The notes under the pieces are model-generated. The model saw nothing but the letters and a program-made list of their open reading frames with translations. It did not search any database and had not been told where the DNA came from. The position numbers and the translations under genes were made by a program. From assembly GCF_030035675.1 (NCBI RefSeq), contig NC_084489.1, forward strand, positions 11,049,001 to 11,113,000: 64,000 bases of DNA. The letters run 5' to 3'. Below, piece by piece: positions 21,901 through 33,900 of this stretch (the first letter of the stretch is position 1; each line of letters starts with the position of its first letter). This DNA comes from Rhineura floridana (taxonomy: Eukaryota; Chordata; Lepidosauria; Squamata; Rhineuridae).

Positions 21901-24900
21901 TAATACAATTTACAAAAATTCAAGCCAACAAAATCCTTTCTAAAAAGCAACAACAGCTAAAAACCGAAAGCATTCATCTTCCTGGTAAGGGACAGTCCCC
22001 AGAAAAATGTCACTAAGAGCAGGGGTGAGGGGGCAAGGCAGGTGGAAAAGCATGCCCCTTGATGGTCCCAGCACAGTCTCACCCCAGCAGCAGAACCTCC
22101 CAGTCTGCAACTCCTCCTTAGAAGGTCCAGGCAGAGGGGTGGGGCAAAGCCGGTGGAAAAACTTGCCCCTTGATGGTCCCAGCACAGTCTCACCCCTGCA
22201 GAATTGCAATTGACATTTCATATTATTGTGTATATCCTGCTAGGTTCTGTCCAAACTAGTAGGAGTGACATAGCTGCTATGGGTAGGGTCATATCATAGA
22301 ATTGTGGAGTTGGAAGGGGCCTATAAGCCCATCGAGTCCAACCCCCTGCTCAATGCAGGATTCCAGATCAAAGCACACCCAACAGGTGGCTGTCCAGCTG
22401 CCTCTTGAAGGCCTCCAGTGCTGGAAAGCCCACCATCTCCCTAAGTAGTTGGTTCCATTGTCCTACTGCTCTAACAGTTAGGACGTTTTTCCTGATGTTC
22501 AGCCAAATCTGACTTTTTAACAGCATTACAAGAATTTTCATTTGTCTTGATAGATATTGTACTTCAGACATGTGATTGCTGGCTGAAATTGTTTGACTTT
22601 GGCTATTTCTTATGCCTCAAAGCCATTGTGTTTGATTCAAGTTATCACTCTTTATCTTACATTTATGATCTGAGATAGTAAATGTCTTCTCACAGATCAA
22701 AACGTGGATGACAGTGGAGATGTGGATGAGACATGCTACAGTGAGAAAAAGCAACAAGGTTGGTGGGAAGAAAGTGTTGGGAAGAGACCAAAAAGATCTT
22801 GTATGAGGTAGAGATGCTTGCAAAATTCTCCCCATTCAAAATTTTCTTCAGATTCTTGGATTCCAAATAACCTGATATTGTTTCTGAAGTGGAACAATGC
22901 ATGAGTGAAGTGCCATTCTATATTTTGAGTTTACAGACTTAATTCAGTCTCCTGTGCAGCCACAGTTTGCCATAATTTTTTTATTTGCATCTTTCATTCC
23001 CCGCTCTTCACTGGTAGCATCAGGGCATATAAAATTGGTTAAATCAGAATGCAAAAAGAAATCTTGCTCTGATTCCTTTTTACACTGATTTATTCAATGT
23101 ACACTTACACTGCTGTACATCAGTAACCTGTAAGAAAAAGAAAGAAAAGAAAGCAATGAAGAGAAACCTGTAGCAAATTGTGCATGGGGCAATTTCAAAA
23201 TTAATTTTAGCAATTCTCCAAGTTAAATCAAAAGGTAGCCAGAACAGAAGGCAAAGCAGAGTGAACCTGCGGAACTATGCACTTCCAGAGCAGTAGCCTT
23301 GTCAGTCAGTTGCAGAAGCAACAACAAACTGCACCATAGAAACTAACATGTTTATTAAGTCATAAGCTTTCATGCACTAGAGTCTACTTCATCAGATGCA
23401 TGAAGCAGTATCCAGAGTTACAGATGTACATATATACAAATAGTATGGGACAGGATTGTAAAGACTGAGGTCAGAAGGAAATTAAATTAGATTTATTGAG
23501 TGTAGTAAATATGCTGTGAAGCAGCCCTGAGATGTGATGTTAAGTCACACTTGAAAGACTTGGATGGACTTTGTTGTACAAATCCTGCACATGGCAGCTA
23601 ATATGCCAGCAATATTATTGTCAATCATATATTGGGGGGGGGGAATCACACTTATGTGTACACACACACATACTCACTCATTCTATGTTGCAATCTACCT
23701 GGTTGGTGTTTCACTTATAGGCCTCAGATACCCATTTTCCTCTGATTCATGTAGAACTTCCTCCTCCTCCTGCTCCTCCTCTTCCTTCTCCTCTCCCTCC
23801 ATTTGTTCTTCCGGATTCAATTCTTGTACATAAGGCATAACCTCATGTGCTTGCTTTCCTTCAGAAACTATCAGAACATGGCATGGTCCAGACAGCATAA
23901 ATGATACAAAGTCTTCAAATTCAGGCTGAAAAATGGTTATTGCCATTAAGTTCTAAGAAAGAACCAGCTGGACTCATTGTGAATTAGTCTACCAATGCAT
24001 TTCTCCTTGTTATTATTGAGATACAAAGGGACCTATCATATAACATATTGTTATATTAGGTAATCTGGTAATTCCTTGAGATCCTAAAATATTACATATA
24101 TGTTCATGTTCTATCCAGTAGCAGATGGTGTGGTGGGCCTCTGCTGCTCACCTGACTTCTGGTTGGTTGTGTTGCTCCTGCTTACCGGGGATGCAGGGGG
24201 AGGGGAGAGGTAGTGGTGAGGTCAGTGTGGTGCAAATGCGCTGGCAGAGCTAATGCGGTGCTTCCATCAGTGCATTTGCACCATGCTGACCCCACTGCCA
24301 CTTTACTTCTCTAGCTCCCAGTAAGCAGCAGAGATGCAACTGACTGGAGGTCAGGTTAGTGGTACTGCCCCACCACACCATCCACTGGCGGTTCTGTTTG
24401 CTACTTCCTCTAAGTTGGTGTGCCTTAAACTATTCCTAGGAAATAACACTTCCTAAATGTATATTCCTTGGCCTTCTAACCTAGAATCTAATCTAGTTTA
24501 TACCAGTTCATCCTACATGGCTCCTTTTTTCCTGATCAGTGTCAGTATCTCTATGCCTTGCCTTCTGGACTCTGTCAAGTTCCTTTCTCCATATAACCAC
24601 ATCCAGCCTGAGATTAGTGGTCCTGCAGCAGTCATGCATTTTTGATCCCACTTGTGTCTTTGAGCAAATCTGTAGAGTCACTCACTGACTACTCTGAGTC
24701 TTTAATATTTATAGGCCTATTACCAATATGCATAGCTTGGAAAAGTTACTTTTTAAAACTACAACTCCCATCAGCCCCAGCCAGCATGGCCACTGGAGTG
24801 GGCTGATGGGAGTTGTAGTCCAAAAAAGTAACTTTTCCAACCTCTGCCAATATATAATGCAAAACAGCTTGTGCACCACATCCTGGCTGGTGTCTTATAC

Positions 24901-27900
24901 TCCCCAGTTTGAGAAACATCATTCTAAGTGCATAAGTGTGAGAGGCTGGAATGAAGATGAACTTAAACGTGCATTCAGATGAAAAAAGCTAGAATCCAAC
25001 CATATATTTGCTTATATTTACTTGTCCTTTTAAGGGAAATATACACATCTATCAGAAGGGACCATAGCTCAGTGGCAGAGCATCTGCTTTGCATGCAGAA
25101 GGTCCCAGGTTCAATCACTGGCATCTCCAATTTAGTGAATCTGGGAAGGTGATGGAAAGTCTCCTCCAGCCTGAGATCTTGAAGACCTTCAGCCAGCCAG
25201 AGTAGACCATACTGGGCTATAGACAAATAGTCTGACCTGGTCTAAGGCAGCTTCCTATGTTCTTAACTAATCACTTACCCAATAGTTTGTCTACTCTGGC
25301 TGGCAGCAGGGTCTCAGACAGCACTCCTACTTGAAATTCTTTTAACTGGAGATTCTAGTGACTAATAATGGTACTTTGTGCACTCAAAGCTTGTGTGACT
25401 TGAGCCAAAGATGTCAGATAAATCTGGACCTGGCTGTACAGATGCTGTGTTGTTTTTCTATTAGTTAAGGTAGTAAGCAGATTGTTTTCTCACAGCTATG
25501 CTAACATGCAATCATTTTGATTAGCTACAGCCAACAGTACTCTATACCGGGGTTCCCAAACTGTGGTCCGTGGACCACCAGTGGTCCACAAGCTTCATTT
25601 AGGTGGTCCACAATGTGTCTGTGAAGAACACAATTTGAATTCTAATGGAATTCAAACTGTAACACAATAAAATACAGTATAAGAAATAAAAGAGGCAACA
25701 ATAATACAATTAAAAATAATGCATCATCAAGCACAGTGCATTACAATGGCTACAAAAGGAAGAAAAAAACATTAAGAGGTCAACCAAGACACTCAGCAAT
25801 TTTCAAGTGATCCGTGTGGGAAAATGTTTGGGAACCACTGGTCTGTATTGAAAGCCTTTGAGATATTATCAGTGGCCCCGGCCTCACACATCTGTCTGTT
25901 CTACTTACCTCTTCTGATTTGTTTTGATAAAAATCCCTGACTTGCTCATCACTTAACATCTTCAGATCCTCCGCAAGAATGACAAAGCCTGCTTCTGTAA
26001 TCTTCAGTTGTAGATAAGCCATCAGGTTCAAGCACATTTAAGAAGAAAAAAAAGTGGGGTTTTAGGCTATTTTTAAGCAGTGTCAAACAATTAAAGAACT
26101 TTTAACTAAACAGTTGTCTCTTTTGAATTAATGAATTCATGAAAATTAATTGAATTCATAACCAAAATTGTAATGTAAAATCTTTAAAAAACAAGGAGGT
26201 ATAATGGACAACTTAAAACAATTTGAGCAATCATTTAGACTGAAAACCCATCCTGGCTATCTTTTTTTTCATTCTCTGTTACAGCAAACCAGCATGGCCA
26301 TAAAATTGCCTGATCTTTTGAGCATGATTAGAAGATTAGAGCTGAGCTAGTAGTTAACTTGACAGATAGGATTGCACTGAAACACTTGCATCAGTTAATT
26401 TGATTTTGTACAAAAGTATTTGACCTATCCTGAAATACTATATATAAACTAATGCCTCACTGCAACTACATTTTCAGTGTTCCAAAATTCTGTGCAGGCG
26501 AGCTTAAGATGCTCTTCACTGTGAAATTAATACATTGTGAAAAACAAAGGGCATACTGCATTAAAGTTTTGAGCTGGTTAGAAAGTCCTCAACTGTAACA
26601 ATTGCTGCTACTCAGTGATCCAGAGGAAGGGACAGGAGAGTCCAATGCTAGAGTTGATAGTGGTTTTATTACAGTGCTTGATGAGTGGTATATCAAGGGT
26701 ATTGGCACAGAGTAAAATGGCACCACAAAACCCAGTTCTCTGGGTTTTATTGGGAGCAGCATCTGCGCTACAGATTGGGATAAATATTACATATAAATAG
26801 GTTGTATCTCATACAGCATTTAATATAAGGCTGCACAAGTACTTATGACCCATTAGACTGACTGCAGTCCATTTGCCATATAAGACAACTAACCAAGTCT
26901 CTTTGCAGTCTTGCTGAAGCTGGAGAAACGGGAATGTGTCAAACATGTGGTCCTCCACCACAACACACTTGGCTCATCATCTGTTTTCAGCTTGAAGGGC
27001 CACAAGTTTTGTAGATTTGGCTTAGCAAATTCCTGCCATCCTAGTGTGAATATGAATATTGTTGTTTTTTTTAAAAAAAATACCGTTAGTTTAATTTCTT
27101 CAACTTTTCCTTCAGCAACTGCATCAGGTTTTATAATAACAACAGTGTATTTTTCCTCCTCTGAAAGAAAAAGAGTGAATATAACATTCACTATATACAT
27201 TTATGAACAAGACTATTTATTATTATTTTATGTATTACATTTATACCCCACTTTTCTTTCCATAATAGAAACCCAAGGCAGCTTACATATGGTTCCCAGG
27301 CAGTCTTCTATCCAGGTACTGACTAGACCTGACCCTGCTTAGCTTCAGCAGGGAACTAGTCTTATGTGCCTTCAGACCATAGCCTGTATTAATTAGCTTC
27401 CTATGTCAGCAAGGTGATCAGATATTCTCTTTTTATAGATACCTGCTTGTTCCTCTAAAAAGCATATATGCTGCCTGTGTGTGAAATCCACTTATTTAAA
27501 TGCAAATTCTGATAGGCATCTGTTCTTTATAACTATGGGCATGAAAAAGAGCTCCATGTCACATTCATATCTGTGTCTTCAGGGGGGAGATTCTGAATGG
27601 CATTGTCATACAGGTAGATAAGAATCAGAAATGTCATCAGGAAAAAGAAAACTTTATTTAAAGGACACTGGTAGTATAGCAGACTGAAAATCAGTTCCAA
27701 GAAGTCCACCTTATCTATTTTATTTTTATTTTTCCAGCAACAACAAAAAATCTCTAAGTTTGTCTAATTGGTAGAACAGCAGGCTGAAAATCTGAGACTA
27801 AAACCCACCTTGTCTAATTTTGTTTTTCCTGCAACATAAAATCTTTGCATGTTTTGTCTACATCCTTACCTGAGATGGATGAAAGTTTTGACAAATTGGC

Positions 27901-30900
27901 ATTTTCAATAGTCTGGACATCAGAAACCATGTGGTCAGAAATTTTGACAGATTGACAGTTTTTATACTCTGGACATCAGAAAAACCACTAAAGTGGGAAA
28001 CTCTTTCCCAGAATTGTTTTTTAATTACTGCAGGCGCAGACATTTTTGTGCCTAAAGCATGTGGCCCCTGCCCCACTAGGATCAACATTTTCAAGATCTT
28101 GCTACACTATTCAGACACCAATCCCTGCTTAAATCTATCACCCACTTCATGGTACAGCCTGAAGCAGGTCACTTCACCCTGTTGCATGACAGGGCTGCCC
28201 TGGTCTTTATGTGGCACAGGAAACCCTTGTTTTGTAGTCAGTAGCAGATGATGTGGTGAGGCAGTGGTGCTCACCTGACCTCTGGTCAGTTGCATTGCTG
28301 CTGCTTACTGGGAAGTAGAGGATGAGGGGTGACATGGTGGAGAGGCTGGCATGGTGTCTGCCCATGTGTTTGCTCCCCACCAATCTCACTGCCTTCTGTA
28401 CTGGTAGGGAGTTTGACTCAATGGCCGTATACATCCCTTCCAACTTTACTATTCTATGACTCCTTGCACCTCCCTTTCTATCTTCTGATAAGCAGTAGTG
28501 ACATAACCAACCAGAGGTCAGGTGAGCACCGCACCATCAGCACACTGTCTGGTACTGCTTGCAGTGAAGGATACAGGCAGCTCAATGTATACTGAGAGCA
28601 GTGTGGCACAGAGGTGGTCTGGTGGGAAATAATGTTTAGCTCCTCTCAATCCATCTGCTATTGCAGCCCAAACACTTAAGGCATCCCTACCAATTAATGA
28701 ACATCTACACCACTCTTTTGCTAGCTGTCTAAATAGGTTGCATATTGTAATCTGTCAGTAACACTTGCCTTCAGCTTCCTCTTCTTCAGGTTCTTCATCA
28801 GATACTCTTTCTTCTATAAACATAAGCTCTGGCAACTAAAAATGTTTTTATTGGCAAGTTATGATGATATGGTTTAGAAAGAAGTCTGCATGATGACTAC
28901 TACTTGTTTTCTACAAATATTTTAAGATACTGTAATTAAAATACACTTTGTGTAAAGATGCAATTATGAAACAGATTTTCAAACAGTGTAGAAGTTTGGA
29001 GAGCCAATCATTGCTCTCTCACCACACTTGTTCTGACCTTAAATTCTACTGAACTTAACTGAGGCTGCAATCCTATAAGCAGAGGAGGTTGGTCCATGAG
29101 GTCAAATGGGGTACTGCCCCATCAACCTCAGTCTGTCTTAGCCAGCCCTACCTGTCTGCCTTCTCACTTACATCTAGTTCAGGAGATGACCCTGACTGTC
29201 AGTCTCCTTCTCCTCCTCAGTCTTAGCTTTGCTTTTTAAGAACTCAGCTGGGCAGTATGGCGACAAAAATTGAAATTATTATGGCTCTGGCTCTACCTAC
29301 TGTTGGACTCCTACAGCCCACCAGAACCAATGGGCTCCAGCTACCACTGCCTATAACCACGCACTGGGAGTAAGTTCCACTGAATTCAGTAAGTCTTACT
29401 TTTGAGCTAACTTGTTCATGATTGCACTGTTTGGCATGTAAAGGGACTTTAATTCTGTGCTTAAAGCTGAAATCCAATGCACGCTTAAGTTCAACTGAAC
29501 AGAATAGAACTTGGTAGCAGGCGGTGTGGTGAAGTGCAGCGGCAGACCTGCTTTCCTGACCAGTGTTGCTACAGCTTACCTGGATGGGGCAGGGTGAGGC
29601 AGGCCAGCAGTGAGGTCAGGGCTGTGTGACGCACTGGGGGGAGCGGCTCTGCCAGGGTGTCTGTGCAACCTCAATGTTGCTGCCTCTCTGCCCCACCCAG
29701 GTAAGTGGCAGGAACAGTATGGCCCACAGCATTCAATGAAATTTGACCCTGTTTGCTTTTATTAGAATTGTGCTGATTAGTTGTAATCTCAGCCTGCTAT
29801 TGCTATACACACTTGTCATGTACAAGTACATACAAGCTAACAGCCTTAGATCACAATCCCCCATGGATATTCTTTCTTAAAGGCATTTTAAAGTGCATTT
29901 TAACTGTATTTCACTATTCTTTTGCATTTTGGACATTGTTTGGTTCTTGTTTGTTTGTTTGTTTTTGGTTTTTAATTTATTGTATTTATTGTATTTTTAC
30001 ACTGTGCTTGTTTTATCTTTTATGTACACCGCCCAGAGAGCCTTCGGGCTTAGGGCGGTATATAAATTAAATAAAATAAATAAATAAATAAATAAATAAA
30101 CACTATGAATGGGCACTCCTAGTGAATTGCGCCTTTAAGACTGTATTTAATCTTCAAGGATCTCTGCCTGTGTAAGGCCCACTCATTTCCAAAGTGATTT
30201 GTAGCAGACAAATGCTCTGATGGGGCGGCAAGGGGTGGGAATCAATAAGTATGTAAGATAAGCATATATGCAGGATGGACAGCACTTTCAAACCAATGAA
30301 AACAGAAATGAGTACAAACAAGAAAAATCCTATGAGCAATAAAACAAAATATGGAATATAAGAGAGAGTCCAATTATACATTTCAATAAAAACCCCAGTA
30401 CTAAGACAAAGCAGTATTACCTCTTGTCTTTGCATTTCTCCTGCTACAATTTTTCTCTCTTGTTCTACTATCTCTATGACTTTTTTACATAGAAGAGGTC
30501 CATTCGCTCCTCTCACAATATCTATCATATTGCCATTCTGTAAAAAAAAAAAGTCATAATAAGGCATTCTGTTCTCATAGTTCTGTTTTATATGTTTAGT
30601 TGACTTCTAACAACATAAATTTTCCAGACAGAATCCTTTCATTTTATATGCTTTATTTGCTTCTAACCAATATGCATTTTGCAGGCTCAATTTTTTTTAA
30701 AAAAAGTATTTCACAAATAAATAAGAACTAGGGCCATCACCTCATTAATGATGTCTAAGACTGCAGTCCTAAAGCCACTTATCTGGGACTGAGCTGGTGT
30801 TCAATACATCTGAGTAGTGTGTAGAGATGCATGGGAGTGTGCTGTTAGTAAATTAATCATACAGTGTTTGATCCAGACTAAGGCTGCAATCCTATGGGTG

Positions 30901-33900
30901 ATATTCCTATTTAGGAGACCCACTGAAATCAATGGGCGTTTTATTTAAGTCTGAGTATAACTAACTTTGGGTATTGCCCATTAACTTGTTTATTTTTTAA
31001 GATTAGGTCTTATTGAACTTGATGGATTTATTTCTGAGTAGACATGCACAGAACTGCAATCCTATATACACTTACTTTGGAGTAAGCCCTTTTTTGCTCA
31101 GTGGAACTTACCTGCAAGTAAGCATCTATAGGATTACACTGTATGTTAGTTGAGCTCAAGCTGAGTCTATTGAAATCAATGGGAAAAGTTATGACTTCCC
31201 GTTGATTTCCATGGGAATTGAGTTCAACAAACTTAGTATAGATCCACTTATACATTTTAATGAATTATTTGTTCAGTTTGAATAAACAAACAGGAGGGGA
31301 GTCAATGGTGTGGCAACGCTGGAAGTCTTAGCTGCGGAGATCTGTGGAAGAGAGTCCTGCCTGAAAAACCATGGAGCCAGCCCTCATGATCACACAGCAT
31401 TGTGATAGCAATGGCTGGTTCTGCACCTCCACAAAATGCCAGCATATGACTGGGTTCTTAGAAGAAGCATTGTGATGTTCCATATTTCTGTGTAAATAAT
31501 TATTGTGGATTTATTTCAATGTTTATGGTAAGTGAGGTTTTAATAGTGTGCGTATGCTAAGTAGGGAGAGTTGGGAGGGAGGAATGAGAGTATGGAATGT
31601 TGGTGAATGCTGCACATGATTGGCTGGGTGAATGGAATGACTGATATATATTTAAAAGGTTTGACAGTTGACAGTTAGGGTTAGGGACTGAAGTTGGAGA
31701 GGGATAAGGTTTGACGTTTGGAGGGAGAGGGCTGGAGGATGTGGGGTGGGGGGGTTGTAGAGGGTGGTGAAAAAAATGGAAATGGACTGCCTTCAAATCG
31801 ATCCCGACTTATGGTGACCCTATGAATAGGGTTTTCATGTTGTGCAGTATTCAGAGGGGGTTTACCATTGTCTTCCTCTGAGAGGCAGTGACTGGCCCAA
31901 GGTCACCCAGGGAGCTTCCTGGCTGTGCAGGGATTTGAACCCTGGTCTCCCAGGCCATAGTCCAACACTCTAACCACTACGCCACACCAGATTAATATTA
32001 GATGACAATACAGTAAAGACTGCTGGACCTGTATCAGTAAAGAACATATTTAGAAACCACATGCCTGAGTATTTGAAAAGTAAATAATCTTGCTTAAGAA
32101 ACATCTGTTAAACAAATAAACTTATTTTTCTTTTTAAACGTGCCTGGCTCTTGGCCAGCTATTACAAGGGTGACAAACATAAAGAAAAAGGGGGAAACAG
32201 TATCAATGGTGGCAGCAAAGTACCTGAGAGTAACTGTAGCAAATTACAGAGGGCCAACTCAGGGTTGTTATATTTGAGAGTCGTAAAGATACACAGGGGT
32301 TGAGACTTGACTGGAAACCTGGATGCTTATAACAAGGACTGGGGGAAATAGGCAGAGTCCCTAACAGAAGCTTTGTTATAAAGGGTAGTGGAAGAAAATG
32401 GAAACCACATCTCCCTCTGCTAAAGGTGGAGTGTTGACAGGGTGGTGATGTGACAGGAACCCCCCGCTTCTCACACAACTAAACACTACTTCCAGCATCT
32501 GCTGGTACTCCAAGAAAATTCATGCACACCTGCTACTTTGAGTTGTTTTTAAATATTTATATCACTTTTGTATTAAAACTTTTTAAAAAACTGTTGCTCA
32601 AATTAATTGGAGGCACTTTTCAGACAATCAATAATTCAGTTATTGCTGAACAGTGTACAGTGCTGTCCACATACACATTTTTTTTTAAAAAAATCACTGA
32701 ACATTTACTGGTTTCTTGTCTGAAACCTTCTCATCTTGGACTGTTCGGAGGACATTGGTAGAGAAAACTTTGATTTCTACATACCAAGCTTGACATTCTC
32801 AATGGTAATGGCTCAAAGAAGCCATTTTGTGTGTGTGAAAAATGAGTTCAGCGTAATAGAAAAATGTTTACATGAGCAAAATGCAAGATTACGGATAAAC
32901 AGGTATTTGGAGCAATGTGAGGTGGGGTGGGGACAGATGTTATCTATATGGTGCATAAAAATCAATAAAATATATTACAATGTTTACATGAGTATATTTG
33001 CATATAAAATGTTCTGTACATGTGTGATCCAGAGGATTCCAAATTCCTTGAATTTTTGGTACATTATCATATTTTATGACCTAGCAGAAGGCACTGCTAC
33101 CACACACACTTATCTGAATGGTACATTGTACCACGGCCAAATATTTTATATAGATTCATGCTTCAGTAATATCTCTTTTCAATCTGGAAATTGAGAATTA
33201 GGAACAAAACAAGTCATTCGCCATTTACTTACCACACAGAAGATAAAAGCAGGTTCACATTTATCTTTAAACGGGAGCAGACTCACGACGCTATTAGCCT
33301 CTGCCTTAAATGAAGAACATACAGATAATCTATGTTTCCCCCCCAAACACCTGCAAGCCATGCTATGCAATAGCAATTCCCATACACTTTCCTATAGACT
33401 ACTTCTGATTAGTTCACTGAGAATTTGATTTTCAGTCTCCTGAGTGTTTCCTTCCTTGTTTCCAAATGAGACCCCATTCAAAATAAATATCACTTCACCA
33501 TAACTGTGACCATTCTAGATGACACTGAAAAAGGCATAGGCAAGGCAGTAAGTGTAATTCAGCAGAGCAAGAACTAGCTAGGTGCTTGGGGCACCTGCTG
33601 GACCTGGTGCTGGTTTTCATTTTAATCTTGCACTCTATTATTTACAGACAGCTAGGCTCAAGGGGTAAGCATGGCAGCCAAGGAACACCAGCAACCTGGA
33701 CAGGCAGGCCAACTACTCGGTGCAGAGGGAAAAGGGATTCCCCCCTTCAAACCCCAATTTTAACGAGTCCTAATTGATCTCTGTGTAGTTATGCAATAAA
33801 GGTTGTGACAGAGTTTTAATCCCATATCTGTATCTGTCACTTCATTGTCACCACACCTAGCAGTGCAGTTTTTTCTTTCTGGCAGGGAGAAGGAAAGCAA

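Noticed and set aside
23699-23712. Alternative donor ATAA|GTGAAA in NME8 exon 9
   Set aside because: It would give phase 1, while exon 10 requires phase 2; the GTAGAT donor fits.
25057-25130. Possible tRNA gene
   Set aside because: A and B boxes are present, but the sequence continues into a SINE body and a related copy exists at 52.5 kb.
27290-27350. Possible 5S rRNA gene
   Set aside because: Only the internal promoter part is kept; the ends differ and a SINE tail is attached.
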